A stretch of DNA of 44,513 bases from an uncultured bacterium (GCA_938027655.1 CALJAP010000014.1:1-44513), one strand, 5' to 3'. Counted from the stretch's first letter, positions 1 through 8,304 are shown. A program made the numbers and translations. The notes: a model not told the origin generated them from the letters alone.

Positions 1-204
1 GGCTGGGGAAGCCCATCCTGTTCGAACCCGAACATGAAGCCTCTGCAACCGGGGCGCATCCAGATGTTCCGCGAGGATGTGCCTCTGCACCTGACACCGC
101 AAACCGGGCAATTCGGCGCGATTTACGCGGTGAACATCTGCTTCCGCGATGGGCATGCTAAGATGTGGTTCCGCGAGCCGAACCGCGTCTATCCTGACGA
201 GTAA
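1..204 (+). CDS. Prepilin-like (H-X9-DG type) protein, C-terminal end only
   Basis: The frame is open from the left edge and ends in TAA at 202-204, giving the last 67 residues of a protein. The segment AIYAVNICFRDGHAKMWFRE matches the conserved C-terminal block (FxDGHxK) of the secreted prepilin-like family, of which two complete copies occur in this window at 32182 and 43417. In those copies an N-terminal prepilin helix and an FADGHVK block bracket a variable extracellular domain. The N-terminus lies outside the window, so class membership rests on this tail. A hairpin follows the stop. Confidence 0.6.
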   Translation, partial: GWGSPSCSNPNMKPLQPGRIQMFREDVPLHLTPQTGQFGAIYAVNICFRDGHAKMWFREPNRVYPDE

Positions 205-220
205 TCTCTTCCCGGTGGTT

Positions 221-253
221 TGCCCCTGGGGAGGAAATGCCTTCCCAGGGGCA
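221..253 (+). terminator. Hairpin after the prepilin-like gene
   Basis: TGCCCCTGGG (221-230) pairs perfectly with CCCAGGGGCA (244-253) around a 13-nt loop. A short T-rich run, TTTT, follows at 254-257. The position, 17 nt after the stop codon, fits an intrinsic terminator. Confidence 0.65.
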
Positions 254-290
254 TTTTGAATCTTACCAGAAGAGCACGAGGAATGCATTG

Positions 291-745
291 ATGCACAGGG
301 ATACATCTCTTCTTGTTTCTCCGCGTCTGAGCCGACGCCAATTGCTGCGCGGTGCAGGCGCACTGTTGACCACAACCTTGGCGGACATCGCGGCGGCGAA
401 TCGCACGTGAAGATTATCAGCCCTTTTACCGGTGAGGTGCGCATCATCGGTGCGGGAGCGTGGTGGGAGGGCGGTACCCCCGCGCAGTACGCTAAGGTCA
501 ACTGGTGGCATCCTGCAGGCGACGAAAACGGGAGATGGGTTGCTGCCGATAACTGGCACGGTGACATCGCGCTCTTCGACGCCAAAACCACCCGCATGTA
601 TCTGCTCACCACAGCACACCGCACCTACGGAGGCGGTGACCATCCACATGTGGGCTGGGACCGGCGCAGCAAGCGGGTGGTCTTCACTTCACACAGGCTG
701 GGCAACCCAAACGTCTGTGTAGCGACCATACCGGAGGGGTGGTAG
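291..745 (+). pseudogene. Remnant of a Tat-exported oligogalacturonate lyase-like beta-propeller protein
   Basis: From ATG 291 a 39-residue frame contains a textbook twin-arginine signal, SRRQLLRGAGALLTTTLADI, then stops at TGA 408-410. The next frame (407-745, 112 residues) carries a typical propeller C-terminus: GRWVAADNWHGDIALFDAKT, then HPHVGWDRRSKRVVFTSHR and GNPNVCVATIPE. Those blocks resemble the end of oligogalacturonate lyase/TolB-like propellers, which are usually about 400 residues. Signal and C-terminus are in different frames and most of the propeller is missing. I infer one ancestral exported lyase gene that lost roughly 250-300 internal codons. Substrate assignment is tentative. 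The GTG at 407 overlapping the TGA is probably coincidental. Confidence 0.6.
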
Positions 746-748
746 CCG

Positions 749-1591
749 CTACTCTGGCGGGGTCCCCTGCCCCTCTTCCCACACAACCCTTGCCCACTCC
801 GCCCCAAACAGGAAAGCCTGTGTGGAGAAGTATGCCCATAGCAGCAGCACTACTGCCGCGCTCGCCGCGCCATACGCCGATTGTAGCCCCGTTAACCCCA
901 GATAAACGCCCACGAGCAGCTTGCACAACGCGAACAGGAACGCCCCAACTATCGCACCGGACCACACGTCGCGCCAGCGTATTCGCTCGTCGGGTAGGAG
1001 GCGATAGGCTGTCGCAAACAGCAGGGTAAGTAGCGCCCATCCCGCTGCGAAGTTCAGCCATCGCCACACCGCCAGCGCTGGCATCCACCGCGCAGACAGG
1101 GCGGAGAGCACCACATCTGCACCTAACCACACCACGAGCGCCATCGCTGCAAGCAGCACCATCAGTACCGCTAGCAGATGTTCGCGCATGGTAGCTCGCA
1201 ACCCCTGCGCCGGTGTGCGTGTCTGCCAGACAATGTTCACCGCCGCTTTGAGCTGGCGAAACAGGCGCGCCGCACCGAACAACATCAGCAAGAGGCTGAT
1301 ACCTGCTGCGGAAAAACCGCTGGAAGGACGCTGCGTGTTGCGCAGCACCTCCTGGGCGAAACGCGCGGTCTCCTCGTTGACCGCTTGCCCTACCACGTTG
1401 ACCAGATACTGCGACGCCACATCGGGTTCCACCACCAGCGCAGTGACCGCTACCGCTACCACCAGCAAAGGCGATAGCGACAGCATCGCGTAGAAGGCGA
1501 TAGCCGCCGCCAGCAAGGGGGCATCATGCTCTCGCCAGCCGCGAATGGCTTTTCGGGCTATGCCGAACCAGTGCTGTATCCGCCTGAACAT
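749..1591 (-). CDS. YihY/BrkB-family integral membrane protein
   Basis: The 280-residue product has the YihY (formerly 'ribonuclease BN') pattern: a cytoplasmic start followed by DAPLLAAAIAFYAMLSLSPLLVVAVAV, an extracytoplasmic loop with NEETARFAQEVLRN, and about five further hydrophobic helices including GISLLLMLFGAARLFRQLKAAVNIVW and the C-terminal VVLLLWAYFSTQAFLFGAEWARV. The length is typical of the family. The molecular function is unsettled, and the old RNase BN assignment is not supported for this fold. It is transcribed alone, away from greA. The ATG at 1591 is the natural start (MFRRIQHWF). Confidence 0.85.
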   Translation of the reverse strand: MFRRIQHWFGIARKAIRGWREHDAPLLAAAIAFYAMLSLSPLLVVAVAVTALVVEPDVASQYLVNVVGQAVNEETARFAQEVLRNTQRPSSGFSAAGISLLLMLFGAARLFRQLKAAVNIVWQTRTPAQGLRATMREHLLAVLMVLLAAMALVVWLGADVVLSALSARWMPALAVWRWLNFAAGWALLTLLFATAYRLLPDERIRWRDVWSGAIVGAFLFALCKLLVGVYLGLTGLQSAYGAASAAVVLLLWAYFSTQAFLFGAEWARVVWEEGQGTPPE

Positions 1592-1726
1592 CGCGCCGTC
1601 TCCTCTTGATACAAGGGTTCGCTAAGTGTGAGATGGATTCCGTGTCCTTCGGAAAAAGCACACGGAGCGACAATCCGCATCCTCACATCCGGATAATTTA
1701 CACCGCCCCCTTATAAAACAAGCAGG

Positions 1727-1773
1727 AATACGGGTAACCTATGGCACAATATCAGAGGGAAATACGGGTAACC
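1727..1773 (+). repeat. Pair of 13-bp direct repeats upstream of greA
   Basis: AATACGGGTAACC occurs at 1727-1739 and again at 1761-1773, 34 bp apart start to start (about three helical turns). It lies in the 282-bp gap between the divergent yihY-like gene and greA. The spacing would suit a regulator binding two sites on one face of DNA, but no regulator is known. No convincing -35/-10 pair was found for greA, and nothing else in the gap was recognised. Confidence 0.35.
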
Positions 1774-1873
1774 GGCGCGGGCGCAACGTGCGTCCGTTTT
1801 TACGTATATCATATCACGATGAGCTTCGTGTCCTGCGCGACACGAGAAGCCAAAAAAGGAGCGTCAAACGTCG

Positions 1874-2365
1874 ATGAAAGCAGTCCCCTTCAACGGACAA
1901 GAGATAGTGCTGACCGCGGAAGGTTATGCGCGCATCGAAAAGGAGCTGGAGCACCTGAGCAAGGTGGAGCGCAAGGCGGTTGCCGACCGCATCCGTGAAG
2001 CAAAGGATTTCGGCGAGCTGACGGAAAATGCTGAATATGAGGACGCCAAGAGCGAGCAGGCTCTCATCGAAGGGCGGATTCTGGAGCTGCGCCAAATCCT
2101 GAGCCAGGCGGTCATCCTGAAAGAGGAAGACATCTCTACCGATCACGTCAGCATCGGTTCGTATGTTCGCGTGCGTGATCTGGATACCGGGGAAGAGTGG
2201 GAGTTCCGTATGGTCAGCCCCTTCGAGGCAGACCCCGACGAAGACCGCATCTCCCACGAATCGCCTATCGGTGAGGCACTGCTTGGACATCAGGTAGGCG
2301 AAGTGGTTGAGGCGAATATACCCGCAGGCAAGGTGCGATACCAGATTCTGCAAATCCGAAAGTAG
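1874..2365 (+). CDS. greA: Transcription elongation factor GreA
   Basis: The 163-residue protein has the two GreA domains. An N-terminal antiparallel coiled coil contains LTAEGYARIEKELEHLSKVER and the diagnostic DFGELTENAEYEDAKSEQA; its acidic tip reaches into the RNA polymerase secondary channel to stimulate cleavage of backtracked RNA. The C-terminal FKBP-like domain contains SPIGEALLGHQVGEVVEANIPAG. The length is normal for the family (about 155-165). An AAAAAAGGAG ribosome binding site precedes ATG 1874. The lysS start follows 9 nt after the stop, so the two genes are almost certainly one operon, as is common in other bacteria. Confidence 0.97.
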   Translation: MKAVPFNGQEIVLTAEGYARIEKELEHLSKVERKAVADRIREAKDFGELTENAEYEDAKSEQALIEGRILELRQILSQAVILKEEDISTDHVSIGSYVRVRDLDTGEEWEFRMVSPFEADPDEDRISHESPIGEALLGHQVGEVVEANIPAGKVRYQILQIRK

Positions 2366-2374
2366 CGGACAACG

Positions 2375-3868
2375 ATGGAACTGACGCACGAGGAGAACGA
2401 CCAGGTACTGAGGCGGCGAGAGAAACTGCAGGCTCTGCGCGAGATGGGCAACGACCCTTACCGCGAGGAGCGATACGAGCGAACACATCTCGCCGCCGAC
2501 ATACTGAACCATTACGATGATCTGGAAGGCAAAACGGTGCGCATCGCAGGGCGTATCGTCGCGATGCGCTTGATGGGCAAAGCCTGCTTCATGCACCTGC
2601 AAGACGGCTCCGACAAGATTCAAATCTACCTCCGCGCCGACGACCTGGGCGAGGAACGATACACTCTGCTTAAACTGCTGGACCTGGGTGACTTCCTCGG
2701 CGTGCAGGGCGAGGTGTTCCGCACCCGAACAGGCGAAATCACCGTGCATGTGCGCGAGTTCACCATTCTCTCCAAGGCACTGCGCCCCATCCCCTTCGGC
2801 AAGGAGAAGGGTGAACAGCACTGGTACGGTCTGCAGGACGTGGAGCTGCGCTACCGCAGACGGTACTTGGACCTGTTGGTGAACCGCGAGTCGCGCCAAA
2901 TGCTGCTGGACAGGTGCCGCATCGTGCAGGCAACGCGCCGTTTTCTGGATAGCGAAGGCTTTCTGGAGGTGGAGACGCCCGTCTTGCAACCTCTCGCCGG
3001 AGGTGCAGCGGCACGCCCCTTCATCACCCACCACAACGCGTTGGATGTGGACTTCCACCTGCGCATCTCGCTGGAGCTCTACCTGAAGCGCCTCATCGTG
3101 GGCAACATCGAGAAGGTGTACGAAATCGGGCGCGTGTTCCGCAACGAGGGCATGGACCGTCGCCATAATCCCGAGTACACCCTGCTGGAGCTCTATCAGG
3201 CGTATGCCAACCTCGAAGACATCATGGATTTGGTGGAACGGTTATTCTACCACGTGTGCCTCGAGGTGCGCGGGGAGCCGTTCATCGAATACAATGGTCA
3301 GAAGGTGGATATGACCCCTCCGTGGAAGCGCGGACGCCTACTCGACCTGATTGAGGTCTACGCCGGGGTCAAGCCGGAGGAGTTCGCCACACTGGAGAGC
3401 GCAAAAGCGGCGATGGAGCGCAAGGGCTTGCCCACCGAAAATGAGCATACCGTTGGCGGTATCATCGAGAAGTTGCTGGAGCGGTTCGTGCAACCCAACC
3501 TGATTGAACCCACCTTCGTCACCGACTACCCGATAGAGACCTCTCCGCTGGCGAAGAAGCACCCGCAAGACCCGCGCTTCACCCGCCGATTTGAGGGATA
3601 CGTCGCCTGCCAGGAGGTCGCCAACGCCTTCTCGGAGCTGAACGACCCCGACGACCAGCGCGAGCGGTTCGAAGCGCAGATGCGCATGCGCGCCGCAGGC
3701 GACGAGGAGGCACATCCCTACGACGAGGATTTTGTGACTGCGCTGGAATACGGGATGCCCCCTACCGGCGGATTAGGCATCGGCATGGACCGCATGGCGA
3801 TGGTGATACTGGGCGCAGATTCCATTCAGGATGTCATCTTCTTCCCCCAGATGCGTCCGAAGGGATAG
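2375..3868 (+). CDS. lysS: Class II lysyl-tRNA synthetase
   Basis: The 497-residue enzyme charges tRNA-Lys. The N-terminal OB-fold anticodon-binding domain covers about residues 50-150 (VRIAGRIVAMRLMGKACFMHLQDGSDKIQ). The class II catalytic core follows, with motif 2 (KVYEIGRVFRNEGMDRRHNPEYT) and motif 3 (GLGIGMDRMAMVILGADSIQDV near the C-terminus). The ending, IFFPQMRP, is typical. It lies 9 nt downstream of greA. The spacer has no strong Shine-Dalgarno sequence, so translation may be coupled to greA. Length and motifs are complete. Confidence 0.97.
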   Translation: MELTHEENDQVLRRREKLQALREMGNDPYREERYERTHLAADILNHYDDLEGKTVRIAGRIVAMRLMGKACFMHLQDGSDKIQIYLRADDLGEERYTLLKLLDLGDFLGVQGEVFRTRTGEITVHVREFTILSKALRPIPFGKEKGEQHWYGLQDVELRYRRRYLDLLVNRESRQMLLDRCRIVQATRRFLDSEGFLEVETPVLQPLAGGAAARPFITHHNALDVDFHLRISLELYLKRLIVGNIEKVYEIGRVFRNEGMDRRHNPEYTLLELYQAYANLEDIMDLVERLFYHVCLEVRGEPFIEYNGQKVDMTPPWKRGRLLDLIEVYAGVKPEEFATLESAKAAMERKGLPTENEHTVGGIIEKLLERFVQPNLIEPTFVTDYPIETSPLAKKHPQDPRFTRRFEGYVACQEVANAFSELNDPDDQRERFEAQMRMRAAGDEEAHPYDEDFVTALEYGMPPTGGLGIGMDRMAMVILGADSIQDVIFFPQMRPKG

Positions 3869-3953
3869 ATTCCCGGTGGCAGAAGTTTGAGACTCATGGC
3901 TGAGTAAGATATACTAAAAAGCGGAGGGAATACACTTCCGCGGAGATCATCGG

Positions 3954-4411
3954 ATGGGTAAGCTAGCCGCTCTACATAACGTTAAGAAGAATAGGGTATC
4001 ATCAGCGCCGAAACCACGTCTCCCGCTTGGTGAAGCTCTGGAATCACTCGACGTGTACGAAAGAGAGGGAATACGCATTTTCTGGGCGGATGTTTCCACC
4101 CTATACGACGAATGGCCCTCCCCTATCGCTATCATATCCGACGGTGCTTACGGAATAGCTGGTGGCAGTACAAAAGAGAGACAGAAGAAAGCGCCAAGAT
4201 TTCATCTCCCTCAGAAGCAAGGCACTATCTCAGCGCACGAGAAAAAATCAACGATGTCCCCGCGTCAGATAGAGGAGGTAATTTTGGGCGTGTCGCTCGT
4301 ATTGGTATTATGGATGATGGGATAAACTCTTTTCACCAACTGCATCTACTCGGTATCCCGGTAGAATCCTGGCGAAGGTTCTTTAAGAAGGCAACTTCTT
4401 TTGCCCGATAA
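3954..4411 (+). pseudogene. Remnant of a DNA methyltransferase gene, frame-disrupted
   Basis: From ATG 3954 the frame reads LPLGEALESLDVYEREGIRI, FWADVSTLYDEWPSP and IAIISDGAYGIAGG. This resembles the N-terminus of a class of type II adenine-type methyltransferases whose motif IV is SDG(A/P)YG. After about residue 70 the match is lost and the frame ends at 4325. A second frame, open from 4112 to 4411, has coding character: SAREKINDVPASDRGGNFGR, then IGIMDDGINSFHQLHLLGIP and VESWRRFFKKATSFAR. I cannot assign that part; it might be the tail of a neighbouring or cognate gene. The whole is far too short for a methyltransferase (about 300-450 residues), lacks motif I, and appears to be a deletion remnant. 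Confidence 0.5.
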
Positions 4412-4469
4412 CCAATTACCTCGTATATCGTCTAAAGAAGAGATGATACGGCAAGGGAGTGATAATCTC

Positions 4470-5729
4470 ATGAGCAGAGCACCACATTGGCTTCTCCCGG
4501 TACTCGCCCTGTTGTTCACAGGGTGCGGCAATGTTGCAACCACCGGTGTGGGCAACGAACCCCCACCACAACCGAACACCGGCAAGATGACCGAATCAAC
4601 CAGAAAGGTGGACCCGAGACTGGTAGACGCGAACAACCGGTTTGGCTTTGCGCTCCTTCATCAGCTGCGCGAAGCGGACGAGCGGAAGAACGTGTTCCTC
4701 TCACCAACAAGTATCACCCTCGCCCTTGCCATGACCTATAACGGCGCAGCAGGCGAAACCGAGCAGGCGATGGCGAAGGTGATGTCGCTGGAAGGGATAA
4801 GCAAGGAGGAACTGAACCAGGCGGCGATGGACCTGCGCCAGAGCCTGCAGAGCGCAGACCCCAAAGTGGAACTCACCATCGCCAACTCGCTCTGGGCGCG
4901 GCAGGGAATCTCGTTCAAAAAGCAGTTTCTGGAAACCAATCGCCAGTACTTCGGGGCACAGGTAAGCGTGCTAGACTTTGGCGACCCCGCTGCACCACAG
5001 ACCATTAACCGCTGGGTGGAGGGCAACACCAGAGGCAAAATCAAGAAGATAGTGGATAGCATCCCGGCGAGCACGGTCATGTTCCTCATCAACGCCATCT
5101 ATTTTAACGGCAAGTGGCAGAAGCCCTTCGACAAGTCGCTGACGCAGGAGAAACCTTTCCATCTGGCGAACGGCGAGCAGAAGCGCGTGCCGATGATGGC
5201 GCAGACCGGCAAGTTGCCTTACCTGAAGGGCGAGGGTTTCCAGATGGTGAGCCTGCCTTACGGCACAGGTCGGCTGAGCATGGTCATTGTTCTACCCGAT
5301 GAGGGTATCAGCCTGAACGAGTGGCTGGAGTCGCTGGACGCGAAGACATGGAGGGAGTGGACATCGAAGCTGGTTACCACCGATGGCGAACTGCAATTGC
5401 CCCGTTTCAAGACAGAGTACGACAAAATCCTGAACGATGCCCTGAAGTCGCTGGGCATGGCGGTCGCCTTCGATGCTGACCGCGCGGACTTCACGGGCAT
5501 GCGTGACGAGCGTGACCTGTTCCTCGAAAAGGTGCACCACAAAGCGGTGGTAGAGGTGAACGAGGAAGGAACAGAGGCAGCTGCTGTGACCTCTGTGCAG
5601 GTGGGCATCACCTCGGTACAGCAACCGCGCCCACCGTTCAAGATGATAGTAGACCGCCCCTTCTTCTTCGCCATCCGCGATACCCGCACCGGCATGGTGC
5701 TGTTCATGGGGGCAGTAGTCGAGCCGTAG
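4470..5729 (+). CDS. Lipoprotein serpin (serine/cysteine protease inhibitor)
   Basis: The chosen ATG 4470 has an AAGGGAGTGA site about 9 nt upstream and gives a 419-residue protein. It starts with a lipoprotein signal, MSRAPHWLLPVLALLFTGC, with Cys19 as the lipidation site, then a short Pro-rich linker and a full serpin fold: NRFGFALLHQLRE, NVFLSPTSITLALAMTYNGA, FLINAIYFNGKWQKPFD, and a C-terminal RPFFFAIRDTRTGMVLFMG. The hinge VNEEGTEAAAVTSV keeps the small residues needed for loop insertion, so it should be inhibitory. If P17-P1 spacing is standard, P1-P1' is Thr-Ser in GITSVQQ. Earlier in-frame starts (TTG 4401, ATG 4443) would spoil the signal peptide. The protein is probably anchored outside the cytoplasmic membrane. 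Confidence 0.9.
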   Translation: MSRAPHWLLPVLALLFTGCGNVATTGVGNEPPPQPNTGKMTESTRKVDPRLVDANNRFGFALLHQLREADERKNVFLSPTSITLALAMTYNGAAGETEQAMAKVMSLEGISKEELNQAAMDLRQSLQSADPKVELTIANSLWARQGISFKKQFLETNRQYFGAQVSVLDFGDPAAPQTINRWVEGNTRGKIKKIVDSIPASTVMFLINAIYFNGKWQKPFDKSLTQEKPFHLANGEQKRVPMMAQTGKLPYLKGEGFQMVSLPYGTGRLSMVIVLPDEGISLNEWLESLDAKTWREWTSKLVTTDGELQLPRFKTEYDKILNDALKSLGMAVAFDADRADFTGMRDERDLFLEKVHHKAVVEVNEEGTEAAAVTSVQVGITSVQQPRPPFKMIVDRPFFFAIRDTRTGMVLFMGAVVEP

Positions 5730-5779
5730 GCAGCGATATGTATCATTCGCATGGTTCTGCCGATAATATATTTCAGAAA

Positions 5780-5795
5780 CTCGCGATATCGCGAG
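5780..5795. promoter_or_regulatory. 16-bp perfect palindrome, possible operator
   Basis: CTCGCGATATCGCGAG is a perfect self-complementary sequence ending 8 bp before the putative -35 of the promoter at 5804-5833. Its symmetry and position fit a dimeric regulator site, but no regulator can be named. Confidence 0.3.
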
Positions 5796-5803
5796 CGTCA
5801 TGA

Positions 5804-5833
5804 GTGACATTCACCGGCAAAGAGAGGTACAAT
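5804..5833 (+). promoter_or_regulatory. Putative sigma-70 promoter for the polysaccharide-export gene
   Basis: GTGACA (5804-5809) and TACAAT (5828-5833) are separated by 18 bp, each one mismatch from consensus. The coding start is at 5882, leaving a leader of about 40 nt. Confidence 0.5.
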
Positions 5834-5881
5834 ACGTTTGTGTGCACATTTGCAAGCCACAAGAAGGGGGTTCCGCCGCCT

Positions 5882-7039
5882 ATGAAGCGCGTGACAATTC
5901 TTTTCATCTTGCTGATGACAGCTCTCGCTGTGCTATCGGCGCTGGCGCAAAACGGACCGCCTCGCATCGGCGCAGGGGATACGCTGGGCATTAACCTAGT
6001 TGGCGACAAAGACATCACCGGACAGTACAAGGTGGACGACAACGGCTACATCAAGGTGCCGTTGCTGGGGTCTATCAAGGTGGATGGTGAGACCGAAGAA
6101 GGATTAGCCAAAAAGCTCACCGAGATGCTCAAGAAGTACTATGTAGACCCCGTGGTGACAGTGGTGATTCTGGAGCGGTTCCCACGCTACGTGACGGTGA
6201 CCGGCGCGGTGCGCAAAGGCGGGAAGATACCGCTGCGCGAGAACATCCCCACCCGTCTGATCGAAGTGATTCAAGCCGCCGAGCCTGAGCAGGGCGCGGA
6301 CCTGGCGCGAATCAAGCTCACCCGCAAACAGCCCGCCCCTGCCGAGATGACGCTGGACCTAGAGCGGTTCATCAAGTTCGGCGACCCGACCGCCAACGTG
6401 GAGATAATGCCCGACGACGTGATCCTCGTGCCCGCGAAGCAGATGATGACGATTTTTGTCACGGGGGCAGTGGCGCGTCCGGGAGCGCTGACTCTGCAAG
6501 AAGGTAGCACCTTCCGCGAGGCGATTCTGCAGGCAGGAGGCTTGCAACCCAACGCTGATAACTCGCGCATCACCATTCGCCACGAGGGGCAAACCGAAGA
6601 GATTCCGGTGAATTACACCGAAGCGATGTCGCAGGATGCTGCTAAGCAGGTGGTGCTGAAGAACGGCGACCGCATTCTGGTTCCTACCGTGCAGGAAGCG
6701 GTAACCGTCTCGGTGTTCGGTGGGGTCAATCGCCCCGGGCCTGTGCCTCTGGTTGGGCGGATGCGTTTGAGCGAGGCGATTGGCGCGGCGGGAGGTTTTT
6801 CTCCATACGCCAGAAAATGGGATATTAAAATCCTGCGGGCGGTACCCGGCTCTAACAAGCGACAGACGATGAAGGTCAACTTCGGCGAAATCGAAGAGGG
6901 CAAAGCGGACGACCCCTACCTGGAGCCGAATGACCAGATTGTGGTGGCAGAACGTTCGCGCGAGCAATTCAACTTGGGCACTGCGCTATCGATGCTGTCG
7001 GCTATTGCCAGCCTCGCGTGGCTGCTACGGCGAAGATAG
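5882..7039 (+). CDS. Polysaccharide export protein with SLBB repeats (Wza-like)
   Basis: ATG 5882 follows AAGAAGGGGG and begins a Sec signal, MKRVTILFILLMTALAVLSALAQ; the 385-residue protein is then a Poly_export domain (IGAGDTLGINLVGDKDITGQ through about residue 105) and three SLBB-type repeats with shared wording: YVTVTGAVRKGGKIPL, FVTGAVARPGALTLQ and VSVFGGVNRPGPVPL, each followed by an EAI(L/G)xAGG-type element in the last two. It ends in a hydrophobic helix and basic tail, ALSMLSAIASLAWLLRRR. There is no lipobox Cys as in classical Wza. Such proteins form periplasmic or outer-membrane export channels, but no other exopolysaccharide gene is adjacent, so the exported polymer is unknown. 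An earlier in-frame start near 5804 would precede the signal peptide and is unlikely. Confidence 0.85.
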   Translation: MKRVTILFILLMTALAVLSALAQNGPPRIGAGDTLGINLVGDKDITGQYKVDDNGYIKVPLLGSIKVDGETEEGLAKKLTEMLKKYYVDPVVTVVILERFPRYVTVTGAVRKGGKIPLRENIPTRLIEVIQAAEPEQGADLARIKLTRKQPAPAEMTLDLERFIKFGDPTANVEIMPDDVILVPAKQMMTIFVTGAVARPGALTLQEGSTFREAILQAGGLQPNADNSRITIRHEGQTEEIPVNYTEAMSQDAAKQVVLKNGDRILVPTVQEAVTVSVFGGVNRPGPVPLVGRMRLSEAIGAAGGFSPYARKWDIKILRAVPGSNKRQTMKVNFGEIEEGKADDPYLEPNDQIVVAERSREQFNLGTALSMLSAIASLAWLLRRR

Positions 7040-7078
7040 AACCCTCCCATGTTGTTACTGCGAACGAGTGAAACAACC

Positions 7079-7112
7079 GAGGCAATCCCGCGCGTCCATC
7101 GGGGATTGCTTC
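7079..7112 (+). terminator. Hairpin between the export gene and rsmG
   Basis: AGGCAATCCC near 7080-7089 pairs with GGGATTGCTT at 7103-7112 with one G-T pair, around a GC-rich loop. The T-rich tail is weak (CGGCATTTTGTG). It is probably the end of the polysaccharide-export transcript. Confidence 0.5.
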
Positions 7113-7187
7113 GGCATTTTGTGCCTCACCATGATGCGGGGAACGGCTTGACAGGAGACACGCCATCCAAACTGGTAAATCGCTACG

Positions 7188-7928
7188 ATGTTTCCATACG
7201 ACCTGCTGCGAACTGGAGCGGAAGCACTGGGCATCGCGCTGGACACGAGCCAGCTGGAACAGTTTGCGCTGTACGCCCATCGTCTCTATGAAGCCAATCA
7301 GCACATGAATCTCACCTCCGTGCCACCGGAAGAGGTGGTTGTTCGGCATTTCCTCGATTCGCTCACGCTGGTTCACGCGTGGAAGCCATCCGCAGGAGCG
7401 CAGGTGCTGGATGTGGGAACCGGAGCAGGTTTCCCCGCACTGCCCCTGAAGATTGCCTTTCCCCAAGTGCGCCTCGCCTTGCTCGATTCGCGTCGCGACC
7501 CCTTCCTGTTCTTGCGCCCGCTGTGCCTGGAAATGGGGGTTACCGACGTGGAGTTCATTCACGCCCGTGCGGAAGAGGCAGCGCGTCAGACTCGGTGGCG
7601 TGAAGAGTTCGATATGGTGACCGCTCGCGCGGTAGCGCACCTGTGGGCGCTGGCGGAATGGACCCTGCCCTTCGCCCGGGTGGGTGGGAGCGTGGTCTGG
7701 ATGAAGCGTCCTTCTCAACAAGAAGAGGTAGAGCAGGCGCGCGGACAGATCCTGCGGCTGGGTGGCGCAGAGCCGGAGATGGTGGAAGCACCTGTGCCCC
7801 TCTCCGACGTGGTGAACCTGCTGGTGCGTTCGGTGAAGGTGGCGACCACGCCCGCACAGTATCCGCGTGCTACCGCGCGTGTGTTACGAGAAGCCAGGCG
7901 GTTCAGGAGTCCGTCCGAAGATGTTTGA
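7188..7928 (+). CDS. rsmG: 16S rRNA (guanine-527-N7) methyltransferase RsmG/GidB
   Basis: The 246-residue enzyme methylates G527 of 16S rRNA with S-adenosylmethionine. It has the family's leading segment LYEANQHMNLTSVPPEEVVVRHFLDSL, the Rossmann motif VLDVGTGAGFPALPLKIAFP, then LLDSRRDPFLFL and the later DMVTARAVAHLWALAEWTLPF. All are standard RsmG blocks and the length is normal. The last 8 nt overlap the start of the DUF123 gene, so the two are translationally coupled. Confidence 0.95.
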   Translation: MFPYDLLRTGAEALGIALDTSQLEQFALYAHRLYEANQHMNLTSVPPEEVVVRHFLDSLTLVHAWKPSAGAQVLDVGTGAGFPALPLKIAFPQVRLALLDSRRDPFLFLRPLCLEMGVTDVEFIHARAEEAARQTRWREEFDMVTARAVAHLWALAEWTLPFARVGGSVVWMKRPSQQEEVEQARGQILRLGGAEPEMVEAPVPLSDVVNLLVRSVKVATTPAQYPRATARVLREARRFRSPSEDV

Positions 7929-8304
7929 CCTCAACACCATTCCCGACGAGCCGGGCATGTATCAGCTGGTGCTATCTCTGGCGGAAGAGGTCACTCTGCA
8001 AGTGGGCGCACTGGGCACTTTTCGCTTCCCTACCGGCAAGTACCTCTACACCGGCAGCGCACTGGGAGGCTTGCGCAAACGGCTCGCTCGCCACCTGCGT
8101 CGGGAGAAACGCCTGCACTGGCACATCGACTACCTGTTGCAACATGCCGTTGTGGAAGAGTTCCGCCTATACCCCGCCGGCGGGCTTAGCGAGTGCGCCC
8201 TGAACCGACGGATGCTCGCTCTCCCCCATGCCCGGGTGATAGCGCGCGGCTTTGGCTCCAGCGATTGCACCTGTCCAGCGCATCTGGTGTATCTAGGGCG
8301 TTAA
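7921..8304 (+). CDS. DUF123 / GIY-YIG-like (Uri superfamily) protein
   Basis: ATG 7921 lies within the end of rsmG and gives a 127-residue protein starting MFDLNTIPDEPGMYQLVL. It carries the family blocks FPTGKYLYTGSALGGLRKRLARHLR, KRLHWHIDYLL and the C-terminal GSSDCTCPAHLVYLG. The domain is related to GIY-YIG endonucleases (GxYxYTGSA in place of GIY-YIG), is widespread in archaea and bacteria, and has no settled role; a structure-specific nuclease function is only an inference. The two cysteines and histidine of CTCPAH could bind a metal. The stop codon abuts the tail of a minus-strand remnant. Confidence 0.88.
   Translation: MFDLNTIPDEPGMYQLVLSLAEEVTLQVGALGTFRFPTGKYLYTGSALGGLRKRLARHLRREKRLHWHIDYLLQHAVVEEFRLYPAGGLSECALNRRMLALPHARVIARGFGSSDCTCPAHLVYLGR

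Noticed and set aside
1814-3166. A long (450-codon) open frame antisense to greA and lysS
   Set aside because: It lies opposite two certain genes, has a His/Gln/Val-rich composition typical of antisense frames in GC-rich coding DNA, and shows no domain pattern.
7148-7153. TTGACA upstream of rsmG as a promoter -35 box
   Set aside because: No acceptable -10 box occurs at 16-19 bp spacing.
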